NCBI RefSeq assembly: GCF_900172335.1
Contig: NZ_FWFX01000006.1
Coordinates: forward strand, 186,001 to 250,000
Source: Roseovarius albus
Lineage (GTDB): Bacteria > Pseudomonadota > Alphaproteobacteria > Rhodobacterales > Rhodobacteraceae
Direction: 5' to 3'
DNA: 64,000 nucleotides
The first letter of the stretch is position 1; each line of letters starts with the position of its first letter. The notes under the pieces were generated by a model. The model was not told the origin of the DNA. It searched no databases and worked only from the letters and a program-made list of their open reading frames with translations. Shown here piece by piece: positions 40,375 through 50,050 of the stretch. The position numbers and the translations under genes are program-made.

Positions 40375-40930
40375 GAAAGCCTCCTGCAATTGGTCCGCAT
40401 ACCCTGCGGGAATACGGTTGGATCGCTTGTCCGTCTACGACAAACTGTGTCGTTTTGACTATACATATTGTGAGATGTGTTTGGAGGAGGAAGTTAAAAG
40501 GAGCGCCTGCGGCGCGCTTCATGTCTCGTTGTCGGCCTTTGGCCTCCGCCTCGGAATTTGCCTCTGGCGGAGATATTTATGGTCAGATGAAATAGGCGGG
40601 TGGGGCGGAATTGCCCATCTTGCGGTGCTGCAAGACATGCCGCATAGGCAAAGCATGCGGAAACAGGTGTATCAGAAAATCGAAAAGCTGCTCAAAGGGC
40701 AGTGGATGCGCTTGTAATGGCTGAATTTTCTTTCCCGGCGGTTGCTGGTCGGGCATTGCGTTTGAAAATACGATAAAAATGGTGGGTTAGCTGTCTTCCG
40801 AAAAGGATTTCCGGGCTAAATGCGGGTCTTGATGTGGTTTGGCCTTTTCACTCGATGATGATCGCCTTACATAAAGGGAAAGTTTTTTCGGGGGGGCCAA
40901 AGCGACCCCGAACTAGGGAGAAGAAAGAAC
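40375..40930. other. Gene-free stretch between the oxidoreductase gene and tatA
   Basis: No credible gene. It holds promoter space for the upstream divergent gene, repeat copy 2 (40501-40591), and an apparently featureless part. The stretch directly before tatA has a good ribosome site (AGGGAGAAG) near 40914-40922. Confidence 0.65.
40501..40591 (+). repeat. Dispersed hairpin repeat, copy 2
   Basis: The order is hairpins GCGCC/GGCGC, GGCC/GGCC and GCC/GGC, then ATATTTATGGTCAGATGAA, identical in the tail to copy 1 at 15811-15829. The hairpin stems differ in sequence but keep their pairing and position. Confidence 0.8.
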
Positions 40931-41155
40931 ATGCTGAACAATATTGGCCTTCCGGGCATTCTGCTGATCGCGGTTGTGGTGCTGGTGCTTTTCGGGCGCG
41001 GCAAGATCTCGTCACTGATGGGCGAAGTGGGCAAGGGCATCACCTCGTTCAAAAAGGGTGTGGCTGAAGGCGGCAAAGAGCTGGATGAAGCCACCGAAGA
41101 GGCCGCTGATGCAGCCAAAGACGTGACCCCGGCTGACGAAAAAGACAAGGTCTAA
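40931..41155 (+). CDS. tatA: Twin-arginine translocase subunit TatA
   Basis: TatA forms the pore-like assembly that moves folded proteins with twin-arginine signals across the inner membrane. The 74-residue protein has an N-terminal membrane helix ([17 protein letters not shown]), the FGRGKI hinge, the amphipathic helix [13 protein letters not shown] and an acidic tail. It starts the tatABC-DUF815 operon. Confidence 0.95.
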   Translation: MLNNIGLPGILLIAVVVLVLFGRGKISSLMGEVGKGITSFKKGVAEGGKELDEATEEAADAAKDVTPADEKDKV

Positions 41156-41162
41156 GCCTTAG

Positions 41163-41777
41163 ATGTTTGATCTGGGCTTTATGGAGCTGATGGTCATCGG
41201 CGTGGTTGCACTGATCGTCGTTGGCCCCAAGGATCTGCCGGGCATGTTCCGCACGGTTGGCAATTTCGTGGGCAAGGCCAAGGGCATGGCGCGCGAGTTT
41301 AGCCGGGCGATGAACGAGGCGGCGGATGACAGCGGTGTCAATGAAGTGGGCAAGATGCTGAAGACGGCATCGAACCCGATCAAGACCGTGGCGGATGAGG
41401 TTCGGTCTTCATCTGAGAGCTTTGTCCAGCAGACCATGAACAGCGGTAAGCCCAAAGACGAAGTTGAGGCCGAAGCCAAGCCGGCGGACGAGGTGGCAAA
41501 ACCGACGGACGAAAAGCCGGCCAAGAAACCTGCAGCCAAAAAACCGGCTGCAAAAAAACCCGCGGCGAAGAAACCGGCGGCAAAGGCGACATCGGCTAAG
41601 ACCACAAGCAAATCTACATCCGCTAAGCCCAAGACTGGCGCCAAAAAGCCCGCGGCGAAAAAGCCCGCTGCAAAGGCCAGCACGGCCAAGTCGGCGAGCA
41701 AATCTACCGCTAAGAAACCTGCGGCCAAGAAACCCGCCGCCAAAAAGACCACTAAAGCCGCCGAGGATAAGGCATGA
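41163..41777 (+). CDS. tatB: Twin-arginine translocase subunit TatB with histone-like tail
   Basis: TatB works with TatC to bind twin-arginine signal peptides. Residues 1-60 are typical: [30 protein letters not shown] and an amphipathic helix. The second half is unusual: residues about 115-204 consist almost only of Ala, Lys, Pro, Thr and Ser, with repeated PAAKK units like a histone-H1 tail, about 80 residues. The gene lies 7 bp after tatA and overlaps tatC by ATGA. Confidence 0.92.
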   Translation: MFDLGFMELMVIGVVALIVVGPKDLPGMFRTVGNFVGKAKGMAREFSRAMNEAADDSGVNEVGKMLKTASNPIKTVADEVRSSSESFVQQTMNSGKPKDEVEAEAKPADEVAKPTDEKPAKKPAAKKPAAKKPAAKKPAAKATSAKTTSKSTSAKPKTGAKKPAAKKPAAKASTAKSASKSTAKKPAAKKPAAKKTTKAAEDKA

Positions 41778-42676
41778 GCCACAGCGACGAGATCGAAGAG
41801 TCCAGCGCGCCGCTAATTGAACACTTGGCCGAACTTCGGAACCGCCTGATTCACAGCGTGATCGCTTTTATCATAGGCATGGTGATCTGTTTCACCGTGG
41901 CAACGCCGATCTTCAACTTTCTGACTGCGCCACTCTGTGAGGTTTTGGCTGAGCGCGGCCAGGACTGTGATCTGATCTTTATCAGCCCGCAGGAAGGCTT
42001 CTTTGTTGCCATCAAAGTCTCGCTCTTGGGTGGGCTTATTCTGGCATTTCCCTATATTGCCAACCAGATGTGGCGGTTTGTGGCACCGGGGCTGTACCGG
42101 AATGAGAAGGGGGCGTTTTTGCCGTTCCTGGTTGCCTCGCCCTTTATGTTCATTCTGGGTGCTTCATTTGCTTTTTATGTAGTCACGCCATTGGCGTATG
42201 ACTTCTTCCTTGGGTTCCAACAGTTCGGCCAAGAGGGCGAGGCTGTGGTCGGCGAAGAGGTCAAACAGGGGCTATCGGTGGTTTTCCAAGGTTCTGCGCA
42301 AGAATATCTGAACCTGACGATCAAGTTTATCGTGGCCTTCGGTCTGTGTTTCCAACTGCCGGTTTTGCTGACGTTGATGGGCAAGGCGGGGTTGGTCTCG
42401 TCCGAGGGGCTGCGCACGGTGCGTAAATATGCCGTGGTTGGTATTCTGGTACTGGCCGCTCTGGTCACTCCACCGGACGTGATCACGCAGGTCATTCTGT
42501 TTGTCGTGGTGTACGGCCTTTATGAAGTGTCGATCTTCCTTGTGATGCGGGTCGAAAAAGACCGCGAAAAGAAGCTGCGTGCCGAGGGCCTGTGGTTCGA
42601 TGACGACGAGGATGAAGCCGAGGCTGAGGACGATCTGGCAGATGCCGAGGATGCGGCAGAGGATCCCAAAGCATGA
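41774..42676 (+). CDS. tatC: Twin-arginine translocase subunit TatC
   Basis: TatC is the signal-peptide receptor of the Tat system. The 300-residue protein begins with [20 protein letters not shown] and has six membrane helices with the conserved [23 protein letters not shown] and [10 protein letters not shown]. The C-terminal 40 residues are strongly acidic ([18 protein letters not shown]). It overlaps both tatB and the DUF815 gene by ATGA. Confidence 0.96.
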   Translation: MSHSDEIEESSAPLIEHLAELRNRLIHSVIAFIIGMVICFTVATPIFNFLTAPLCEVLAERGQDCDLIFISPQEGFFVAIKVSLLGGLILAFPYIANQMWRFVAPGLYRNEKGAFLPFLVASPFMFILGASFAFYVVTPLAYDFFLGFQQFGQEGEAVVGEEVKQGLSVVFQGSAQEYLNLTIKFIVAFGLCFQLPVLLTLMGKAGLVSSEGLRTVRKYAVVGILVLAALVTPPDVITQVILFVVVYGLYEVSIFLVMRVEKDREKKLRAEGLWFDDDEDEAEAEDDLADAEDAAEDPKA

Positions 42677-43509
42677 GTGACCCGCTGGAGCGGATTGCGG
42701 CGGCGCTGGAGCGGATGAGCCCAGCGCCGTTGAATGCGCCTGATTTTGGCATGGCAGATGCATTTGTCTGGCATGTGGAGCCGGACCGTCTGGCACCAGT
42801 GGCGGATGTAAACCGCGTTGATATGAGCCTGTTGGTCGGGATCAACCGCTCGCGGGATACGCTTTTGGAAAACACCCGACAGTTTGCCCGGGGCTTGCCG
42901 GCGAACAACGCGCTTTTGTGGGGCGCGCGCGGTATGGGAAAATCATCGCTGGTGAAAGCAGTGCATGGGTCTGTGCGGGCTGAGGGGTTGCCGCTCAAGC
43001 TGGTGGAGCTACAACGTGAGGACATGAGCAGTGTCGGACGGCTGCTGAACCATCTGCGCGGAGCGGAAGAACGGTTTATCCTGTTTTGTGACGACCTGAG
43101 CTTCAGCCATGATGACCAGCATTACAAATCACTGAAGGCGGTTCTGGACGGCGGTATTGAGGGCCGGCCTGATAACGTGGTGTTTTATGCGACTTCAAAT
43201 CGCCGTCACTTGATGCCGCGTGATATGATCGAAAATGAACGCTCTTCGGCGATCAATCCATCAGAGGCGGTCGAGGAGAAGGTCTCGCTTTCGGATCGCT
43301 TTGGTCTGTGGCTGGGCTTCCACCCCTGCGATCAGGATGATTATCTGGCGATGATCCGCGGCTATTGCGATGCCCACGGCGTTGAGATTGATGACGAGAC
43401 CCTGCGGGCGGAGGCGATTGAATGGCAGGCCACTCGTGGGGCCCGTTCGGGCCGGGTGGCGTGGCAGTATTTTACGGATCTAGCGGGGCGCCTGGGTGTG
43501 AAGGTCTGA
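42673..43509 (+). CDS. DUF815 family ATPase
   Basis: The 278-residue protein has Walker A GARGMGKSSLVKA at about residue 78 and Walker B FILFCDDLSF. A sensor-like FYATSNRRHLMPRDM follows, which fits an AAA+ ATPase of the DUF815 type. Function is not established. It overlaps tatC by ATGA, so it is produced with the Tat translocase; a role in Tat biology is possible but not shown. It is soluble. Confidence 0.88.
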   Translation: MSDPLERIAAALERMSPAPLNAPDFGMADAFVWHVEPDRLAPVADVNRVDMSLLVGINRSRDTLLENTRQFARGLPANNALLWGARGMGKSSLVKAVHGSVRAEGLPLKLVELQREDMSSVGRLLNHLRGAEERFILFCDDLSFSHDDQHYKSLKAVLDGGIEGRPDNVVFYATSNRRHLMPRDMIENERSSAINPSEAVEEKVSLSDRFGLWLGFHPCDQDDYLAMIRGYCDAHGVEIDDETLRAEAIEWQATRGARSGRVAWQYFTDLAGRLGVKV

Positions 43510-43529
43510 TTGCAGACGAAACCGCGCTC

Positions 43530-44831
43530 TTATGCGACCCAATAGTCAGGATACTCAGAGCCTTTTTGTGGCTGTCGGTAAATATTAGACCTGATTTCTC
43601 GTTCTTTGGCGATTAGTTCCTGAGCTGTGTGGCCGGTGATCCAGATCTGTTGCAGCATCACGCCGGCTGCGGTCATATCTGCGTCGGTCAGTTCATCCTC
43701 ACGTTGTTTGGTGTGGCGGATGAGGATGCCTTCGTTCTGTTCCAGATTGTCGACGTAGCCATAGTCAAGAATGTCATCGACATGACCAGTTTGTTTGGCG
43801 GTGATCAGCACGATGAGGGTGTAGCTGTGATCCTCGCCCGCGCGCCATTTGCGCCAGGGGGTGTCGGGGAGTTTACCACCGCTGGCAACAAGGGACAGGT
43901 TGTCTTCGAACAGGGATGAGCCGAAGGAGTAGACGTAGTTGTAATGATAGCTGTGGGCTGCACGGGGGTTGATCTCGGTCAGGGCGATGGTGCCGTCGGG
44001 CATGATCCAGAATTCGAGATTGAAGAACTGGTTGCGGTAACCCAGATCGGACAGGCGGCCCATATAGTCGTTGACCCACTCTTCAATCTGCTGGGTTTGC
44101 TCGGCCGAGAGGGACAGGGGCGGGGTCAGATAACCAAGCGCTTGGTGGTTGGAAAAATAGACCTCTTCGGTCAGGGCGTAGTGCACAACTTCGCCATCGG
44201 CAGTAATGTAGCCTTCGTAGCAGTACTCAATCGCCGTGTTCATATCGACCAAGTGTTCGGCGATGAAGGGAGGCACCACGGGCGGCATCTGATCGGCTGG
44301 AATGCCTCTTGAGAAGGTTTCGTTCTGGAAGGAGATCAGATCCTGCAGGGCAGTATCAGCGCGGTAGTCAGCCAGCACGGCACGCAGGCCATCGGGGGTT
44401 TCGATTTTGAAGATGCCACGCCCCAAAGACAGCGAGGTGTTCTTGAGCATGAACGGCCATTCGGTAATTTTGGCGATGATGTCTTCGTCGCTTTCGTTCA
44501 GAGGATCTATGGGGGCAAACCAGAAGGGATTGGCTTCAAGTATGCGCATCAAGTATTTGTTCATGCAGTACAAAAATGCGAGGCGAGAGATGGTGGAATT
44601 CCCCAGACCTTCGTTTATCAGGATGTGATGAAAGGCATCCTTTTGCGCGAAACCTGCGACGGCTTGAATGTCCTCGGATTTGCAATGTTCAACCAGCGAA
44701 CTGATTTCCCCATCATCCCACGATTCAGGCGACAGAATACGCACATCCATCCGTTGGCGCATGTCAGTGATAGCGTCCTGCATATAGGCCTGCGGGTTCA
44801 GAAACCCGATGATTGGTGTGCTGTTGGCCAT
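43530..44831 (-). CDS. ATP-grasp domain protein of unknown substrate
   Basis: The 433-residue protein has an ATP-grasp fold: the ATP-binding region WPFMLKNTSLSLGRGIFKI near residue 125 and the metal-binding FNLEFWIMPDGTIALTEINPRAAHSYHY near residue 270, with the E-x-N-P-R typical of the active site. An N-terminal domain and a C-terminal domain flank it, as in carboxylate-amine ligases. No biosynthetic partners sit beside it except a divergent AEC transporter. It may ligate amino acids or make a small peptide, but the substrate is unknown. Confidence 0.75.
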   Translation of the reverse strand: MANSTPIIGFLNPQAYMQDAITDMRQRMDVRILSPESWDDGEISSLVEHCKSEDIQAVAGFAQKDAFHHILINEGLGNSTISRLAFLYCMNKYLMRILEANPFWFAPIDPLNESDEDIIAKITEWPFMLKNTSLSLGRGIFKIETPDGLRAVLADYRADTALQDLISFQNETFSRGIPADQMPPVVPPFIAEHLVDMNTAIEYCYEGYITADGEVVHYALTEEVYFSNHQALGYLTPPLSLSAEQTQQIEEWVNDYMGRLSDLGYRNQFFNLEFWIMPDGTIALTEINPRAAHSYHYNYVYSFGSSLFEDNLSLVASGGKLPDTPWRKWRAGEDHSYTLIVLITAKQTGHVDDILDYGYVDNLEQNEGILIRHTKQREDELTDADMTAAGVMLQQIWITGHTAQELIAKEREIRSNIYRQPQKGSEYPDYWVA

Positions 44832-45075
44832 ATTGTGCCCTCTGAATTGCTGCGTATGTGCACCAAAACAGCGGGCGGGCGCGCAACGGATACGACATAT
44901 TGAATTGTGATTGCGATACGGTGAGCTTCAATTTGATTGGAAGGGGATGCAAAACGGGCTTTTGAATAAAGTAAGGGCAAGCGGACATGATGTATACTTT
45001 GCTTGTCGCCATCGAAGCCTTGACTTAGTGTTTCTTTACTATCGTTTGCCATTGGAGTGGGTTAGTTAGTACGAG

Positions 45076-45975
45076 ATGATCACGCATATGGAACATATTT
45101 TTCTAAATGTTTTCAATATTATACTGCCCATTCTTATATGCATCGGAGCGGGCTACTGGCTTGCGATCGTCAAAGCTTCTTTCGATAATAATGTCATAAA
45201 TGGGCTGATCAATCGGATCGGTTTTCCGACGCTGGTTATTTCTCATTTGTCATCGACCAGCTTGGACACGGGGACATTTTTCAACGTGCTTGCTGCGGCG
45301 TTAATGATGGTTGCCGGATTTGGCGTATTAGGTTTTCTCGCGTTAAAGGTGCTCAGGTATCCAGTTGGCGCTTTTCTAGGCCCTTTGATGCACGGCAATA
45401 TGGGAAGCATCGGATTGCCGATTGTACTTCTTGCATTTGGCGATGTCGGGATGGCTTATGCGATGGGCTTTGTCATCGTAATTTTGCTGAGCATGTTTAC
45501 GATCGGGATTTGGCTGCCATCGGGTACAGTTTCTTTGAAAATGCTGTTCACATCTCCGGTCATCTACGCGGCAATTTTCGCGATTGGCCTGGTTGTCATG
45601 GGGATAGAGTTACCGAAGCCAATTAACGCCACTTTCAACATTCTTGGCGGGCTTGCAATTCCACTTTTGCTGCTGACCATGGGGCATACTTTGGCCACCT
45701 TCAAAGTCACCGATGCAACCCGCGCATTGATATTGACCGCAGTGCACCTTGCCATTGCAGTCTTTGTTGCCTTGCTTGTTGTGCACGTCTTTGGTTTTAC
45801 CGGAGTAGAACGCGGTGTCGTGATCGTTGCGTGTTTGATGCCGTCTTCTGTTGCGGGGTATTTGTTTGCAGATGAGTACAGCCCGGAAGAAGCGCCAGAG
45901 GTTGCGGGTTACATACTGGTTTCGACAATTGCGACGTTTATCGTACTGCCACTTGCACTGACGTTCTGGATCTAA
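45076..45975 (+). CDS. AEC family transporter
   Basis: The 299-residue protein has about ten hydrophobic segments and matches the auxin efflux carrier/AEC family of bacterial inner-membrane permeases (ILPILICIGAGYWLA at the N-terminus and the internal HGNMGSIGLPIVLLAFGD). Family members move small carboxylates such as malate or auxin-like acids. It is divergent from the ATP-grasp gene, with about 240 bp between starts. ATG 45088 is an alternative start. Its stop overlaps the nlpD stop on the opposite strand. Confidence 0.85.
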   Translation: MITHMEHIFLNVFNIILPILICIGAGYWLAIVKASFDNNVINGLINRIGFPTLVISHLSSTSLDTGTFFNVLAAALMMVAGFGVLGFLALKVLRYPVGAFLGPLMHGNMGSIGLPIVLLAFGDVGMAYAMGFVIVILLSMFTIGIWLPSGTVSLKMLFTSPVIYAAIFAIGLVVMGIELPKPINATFNILGGLAIPLLLLTMGHTLATFKVTDATRALILTAVHLAIAVFVALLVVHVFGFTGVERGVVIVACLMPSSVAGYLFADEYSPEEAPEVAGYILVSTIATFIVLPLALTFWI

Positions 45976-47147
45976 TTCAGATAGGGGATTGGATCAGTAC
46001 TTTTGGTGCCTTTACGGACCTCGAAGTGTAGCGCGGCAGGGCCGTTTTTACTGACCTGGGCCAGCTTTTGACCGCGTTTGACAGTCGCCCCTTTCTTGAC
46101 TGCGACGCCATCGACATTGGAATAGACCGTCAACAGGTTTCCAGGGTGCTTCAGCACGACAATCGACGTGCCACGGGTGTCTTGTGTAATTGCGGCGACA
46201 ACGCCATCAGCGGCGCTTTTGACCGGCGTACCGGCATTGGCGGCGATGTCGATGCCTTCGTTCTTGCCTGCTTCATAGTCGCGCACGATGTTGCCCTGCA
46301 CCGGATATCCCATGCGGGCGTTTGACTTGGACTGCTCTGCGCCCAGATCCGGGGCGATGGTCTTGGTCTCAACCGGTTTTGCAACAGGAATGGTCTTTTC
46401 ATCCGGTAGCGGTTTTGAGGCGCTTGGTGGGGTTGGCGTCGGACTGCCAGAGCCCGGGGTTGTGACTGCGGCCGCACCGGCATCAAAAGGTTCGCTCTTT
46501 TTGTCAGGCAGGGCGACGGGGATCAGCAGAAATTGCCCTTCGCGAACTGTAAAGTTGCTGTCGAGGCTGTTCCACTCGGCCAAGCTGCGGACCGATACAT
46601 TGTAGAGCCGTGCGATGCTGAAGGCGGTTTCGCCGCGTTCGACTTTGTGGCGAATCGGCTCAACGCCGCTTTGTTTTACGGGTGCGGGTTTTAGGGTGGA
46701 CGTTTGCACATCTTGGGCATCCGCTTTGTCGATGGCGGATCCGGCGAGCGTGCTGATGTCGACACCGTCCGTCGGGCGGATCGGGCCACCAGCAGGTTCA
46801 GAAACCCGACCGGGCAGGGCAAGGATTTCGCCTTCGCGCAAGGCGTCATTGGGCTGCATGCCGTTGAAGTTGGCCAGTTGCGCTGGATTGGCCCCGATGC
46901 GGGTGGCAACACTGTTGACTGTGTCGCCACGCCGGGCGACGGCCACCTGGTAACCGGGATAAGAAATGATCCCGCGAGAATCCGGTTGTGGCCGATCAGC
47001 TGTCGCATTGATTGCGGCGTTTGAGGTGGCGGCCCCGTTGCCGACCTGATTGCGCAAGTCCCAGTCCAGGGGCTCTTCACAGGCGGTGAGTGCAAGCAAG
47101 GCTGAGCCAGCCAAGCTCAGGCGGAGGGATGCTCTGCGGTGGGTCAT
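45972..47147 (-). CDS. nlpD: NlpD-like lipoprotein with LysM and degenerate LytM/M23 domain
   Basis: The 391-residue protein starts with a lipoprotein signal with lipobox LTAC, then two LysM peptidoglycan-binding motifs (residues about 65-112 and 165-211), a Pro/Ser/Thr linker, and an M23-type domain from about residue 285. The metal-site residues of active M23 enzymes are partly missing: the position before EGID is Asn and the first His of the HxH motif is Ala in ALHFEVR, so it is likely an activator of amidases like E. coli NlpD and not an enzyme. It follows surE-pcm in the classical gene order. Confidence 0.85.
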   Translation of the reverse strand: MTHRRASLRLSLAGSALLALTACEEPLDWDLRNQVGNGAATSNAAINATADRPQPDSRGIISYPGYQVAVARRGDTVNSVATRIGANPAQLANFNGMQPNDALREGEILALPGRVSEPAGGPIRPTDGVDISTLAGSAIDKADAQDVQTSTLKPAPVKQSGVEPIRHKVERGETAFSIARLYNVSVRSLAEWNSLDSNFTVREGQFLLIPVALPDKKSEPFDAGAAAVTTPGSGSPTPTPPSASKPLPDEKTIPVAKPVETKTIAPDLGAEQSKSNARMGYPVQGNIVRDYEAGKNEGIDIAANAGTPVKSAADGVVAAITQDTRGTSIVVLKHPGNLLTVYSNVDGVAVKKGATVKRGQKLAQVSKNGPAALHFEVRKGTKSTDPIPYLN

Positions 47148-47216
47148 CTCGATCTATTCCTCGTCACGCGCCCTTTGTTGTCCGGGGCTTTAATGCTCTT
47201 TGTTTTTGGTCAATTA

Positions 47217-47873
47217 TTATTCTGTATCGCGTCCCAGCCCCTCGACCAAGGGGACAAAACGGACCGGGCGCAACTCGTCATAGTCATAGCCGAATTCGGA
47301 ACGTGTGACCCTTATCAAGCTCTGGACAGTGTTGGACTGACCAACCGGCAAGACCATAATACCCCCAATTTTCAGCTGCGCCAAGAGCGGGCCTGGAGGG
47401 TCTTCGGCAGCGGCGGTGACCAAAATACGGTCGAAAGGGGCCTGATCAGGCAGGCCAAAGCTGCCATCGGCGATTAAAGTGGTGATATTGGTCAGATCCT
47501 GTTGGCGGAAAATCGCCGCTGCCTCGGTTGCCAGGCGTTTAAAACGGTCCACGGTGTAGACCCGGCGCGCGAGTTGGCTGAGGATCGCGGCCTGATAGCC
47601 GGAACCTGTACCAACCTCGAGCACAGTGTCGCGCGGGTTGATTTTGAGCGCCTGTGTCATCAAGCCCACCACTGACGGCTGGCTGATGGTCTGGCCGCAA
47701 GCAATTGGGAGCGGTGTATCCTCGTAAGCGCGATCAGCAAAGTGGCCACGGATGAATGGACCACGGTCGATGTTTTCCATCGCTGTCAGGACACGCTTGT
47801 CGGTGACGCCCTTTGAGCGCAACGCAAAGAGAAATTGCATTTTGCGTTCGGCGATATCCTCAGTGTTGCTCAT
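47217..47873 (-). CDS. pcm: Protein-L-isoaspartate O-methyltransferase
   Basis: Pcm repairs isoaspartyl residues in aged proteins with SAM. The 218-residue protein shows the start [33 protein letters not shown] and the SAM-binding [15 protein letters not shown]; the later [20 protein letters not shown] is typical. It overlaps surE by ATGA and lies upstream of nlpD, the standard surE-pcm-nlpD order. Confidence 0.95.
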   Translation of the reverse strand: MSNTEDIAERKMQFLFALRSKGVTDKRVLTAMENIDRGPFIRGHFADRAYEDTPLPIACGQTISQPSVVGLMTQALKINPRDTVLEVGTGSGYQAAILSQLARRVYTVDRFKRLATEAAAIFRQQDLTNITTLIADGSFGLPDQAPFDRILVTAAAEDPPGPLLAQLKIGGIMVLPVGQSNTVQSLIRVTRSEFGYDYDELRPVRFVPLVEGLGRDTE

Positions 47874-48655
47874 AGCTCAATCGCCTTGAGGGGGGAGAGG
47901 ATATCATGGGCGGTCAGGTCGGCGCGCATAGGCGTTACCGAAACATAGCCCTTAAGGTTGACGTCGGCATCTGAGCCTTGGGACGTAGGTTGTTGCTGCG
48001 GTGCGCCGGTGATCCAGAGAAAGCGCCGCCCGGAGGGTGAATGCTGCGCTTGGACGCCAAACCCCATGTCCCGGCGGAATCCCTGATGGGCGACCCGGAT
48101 GCCCTGCACGTCCTTGGCCGGGACAGGGGGGAAGTTGACGTTGTAGAAGATGCCATAATCGTCATCTGTCCAGACGCCATGATCCAGCAATTGGCGCAAG
48201 GTCTTCAAACCATAGGCGCGGGCGGTTTCAAACTGATCGGTCAGATCCTTGGTGGCGGGGCCATAATATTGGCTGAGCGCAATGGCATCGATGCCTTGCA
48301 AGGCTGCCTCCATCGCGGCGCCAATAGTACCGGAATAGACCGCGTTTTCAGCCGAGTTGTTACCGCGGTTGACGCCCGACAGCACCAGATCGGGGCGGGT
48401 ATCGACCATGATGTCATGGACGGCAGCGAGCACACAGTCAGCCGGGCTGCCTTGCACCGCATACCGACGCTCGGCCATTTGCGAGACCATCATCGGCTGG
48501 GTGTAGGAAATGCAGTGGCCGACGCCCGATTGCTCGAACGCCGGGGCCACGACCCAAACCTCGCCATTCTTACCGGCGATGGCCTTGGCAATCTCTTCCA
48601 TCACCACCAGTCCAGGGGCGTTAATTCCGTCGTCGTTGGTGATCAGGATGCGCAC
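47870..48655 (-). CDS. surE: 5'/3'-nucleotidase SurE
   Basis: SurE is a metal-dependent phosphatase that hydrolyses nucleoside monophosphates. The 261-residue protein begins [14 protein letters not shown], with the metal-binding NDD, and shows [33 protein letters not shown] 48655 is the start, with AAGGA upstream; the frame is open another 43 codons without conservation. It overlaps pcm by ATGA. Confidence 0.94.
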   Translation of the reverse strand: MRILITNDDGINAPGLVVMEEIAKAIAGKNGEVWVVAPAFEQSGVGHCISYTQPMMVSQMAERRYAVQGSPADCVLAAVHDIMVDTRPDLVLSGVNRGNNSAENAVYSGTIGAAMEAALQGIDAIALSQYYGPATKDLTDQFETARAYGLKTLRQLLDHGVWTDDDYGIFYNVNFPPVPAKDVQGIRVAHQGFRRDMGFGVQAQHSPSGRRFLWITGAPQQQPTSQGSDADVNLKGYVSVTPMRADLTAHDILSPLKAIEL

Positions 48656-48865
48656 GATTTGTCCTTGCAATACTCGGGTTTGTACTAGCTGCGCGAAGCA
48701 AAACGAGCAAGTCTCAAGGGACGAGCTGCAAAGTTCTTGGGCAGGTGTGAGAAAAAGGCCATTCTCAGGTGGAGAAGGGGGCATTGAAGGCCTGAAAGGA
48801 GCCCTGATCGGACTTACAGCGATGTAATTTCAGACGTCGGCGTAACCTCGCAAAACAAGCGCAGG

Positions 48866-49192
48866 TTAGCTCGACGTTTCATGGATGGCTTCGACAGAAA
48901 CAACACGGCGCACAAACGGCGCCATTCCAGCCGGTCCAGAGGCTCGGTCTTTTAGATGAATACAAATATCTGGCCGATGGGTCGCAATGACGCCCACCAA
49001 ATCGCCTCGAACAATATCATCCAAGCCCGCCCCTATGACGACACACCTGATATTCGGTTCTGCTTTAAGTTGCCTGACTACTTCTTTACGATTGTGCGCG
49101 CCAAGCCATTGGATTGGCAGGTCTTCGAGTTGTTTAGCAACATTTTCGATTACATCTGGCAATCGTCCTACTAAGAGCACAACGGGTTTCAT
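48866..49192 (-). CDS. Small receiver-like protein
   Basis: The 108-residue protein has alternating strands and helices (KPVVLLVGRLPDVIENVAKQL, then IRCVVIGAGLDDIVRGDLVGVI), resembling the first part of a response-regulator receiver domain. The acidic pocket after strand 1 is missing and no output domain follows. ACTGGAGA provides a ribosome site. The upstream 260 bp (49193-49452) is gene-free. Function unknown. Confidence 0.6.
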   Translation of the reverse strand: MKPVVLLVGRLPDVIENVAKQLEDLPIQWLGAHNRKEVVRQLKAEPNIRCVVIGAGLDDIVRGDLVGVIATHRPDICIHLKDRASGPAGMAPFVRRVVSVEAIHETSS

Positions 49193-49452
49193 GGCGTTCT
49201 CCAGTAATCGTCTTCAGAATTGGGCGAAGTTCCTTTTTTTTGTACTTCATAACAAAATCTTAACACAGATTTTCGCGGGGCTCACGTTTATTCCCGGTTG
49301 AAAGCTACATTTGATGCACGTTCTGTGAATGTTTGCAGGGGTCCACGGATCAAACCTTGGAGCAGCCACACCGAATTTTTGCTCTGTCCCGCAAAGCTGC
49401 TATTCACAAAAGTTGCTACTTTCTTATAGGGAGTAAAGTGCCCGTCAGTCGC

Positions 49453-49980
49453 TCATTCTTGGTTCACGGCCCTTAGCGTCTGAAGTTGAGCCAATGCTTT
49501 AACTGCAGCCATGTAGGCGTTTTGTTCGGATGGATTGATGTCAAGTGTGAACAGGCAGTTTGTTGCCTCGGACAGGACCGGGCGTATTTCGCTACCGGTG
49601 ATCTGATGATCTTCGTAGGTCAGGTAGAGCGATTTCAGGACTTCACCCACAGCAGGGCCGCCGAGCATACAGATGGCTTGGGGTTCCGTTGTTTCGATGC
49701 CACCGCTTAGGGTGTCATAGCTATATCCGCGACGCTGATTGTTGATCTGGGCGAGCAATTCTTGCGGCACGTTCACTTCCGCGCCGTTGATTTCAAGCCG
49801 GTAGGCGTCATCTGCGGAGCGTTTATTGGGGTCAATGCCGCTGGCGTAGAGCGAAACAACCTCGGTCACCTCGTCATCTACGTGGGTTTCAAGTTCGAGC
49901 ACAAGATGCATGTCCTTGGCCACAGCGGGTGAGGCGAGGCCCAGCAAGAGGGCGGTGGTGAGGGCTTTTGAAACTGACAT
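49453..49980 (-). CDS. Exported protein of unknown function
   Basis: The protein of about 175 residues begins with a signal peptide (MSVSKALTTALLLGLASPAVA) and should be periplasmic. The mature part is acidic and has no family I recognise; it contains two Cys (ICMLGG and TNCLFTL) that could form a disulfide. Start ATG 49980 is preferred over 49989. It is a lone gene upstream of which an SDR gene lies. Confidence 0.6.
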   Translation of the reverse strand: MSVSKALTTALLLGLASPAVAKDMHLVLELETHVDDEVTEVVSLYASGIDPNKRSADDAYRLEINGAEVNVPQELLAQINNQRRGYSYDTLSGGIETTEPQAICMLGGPAVGEVLKSLYLTYEDHQITGSEIRPVLSEATNCLFTLDINPSEQNAYMAAVKALAQLQTLRAVNQE

Positions 49981-50050
49981 GTCGTGCATCCTGTGACTGT
50001 TACCCACAGTAGATGGGGTAACAGGATCGTGATGCAAGAGCGACCTTAGG

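Noticed and set aside
38692..40458. A 588-residue plus-strand open frame opposite the GcvT-family oxidoreductase gene.
   Set aside because: Same reason: antisense shadow with no recognisable domain.
41500..41760. Tandem repeats in tatB as possible CRISPR or satellite DNA.
   Set aside because: They are coding repeats for the AKP-rich tail without uniform spacers.
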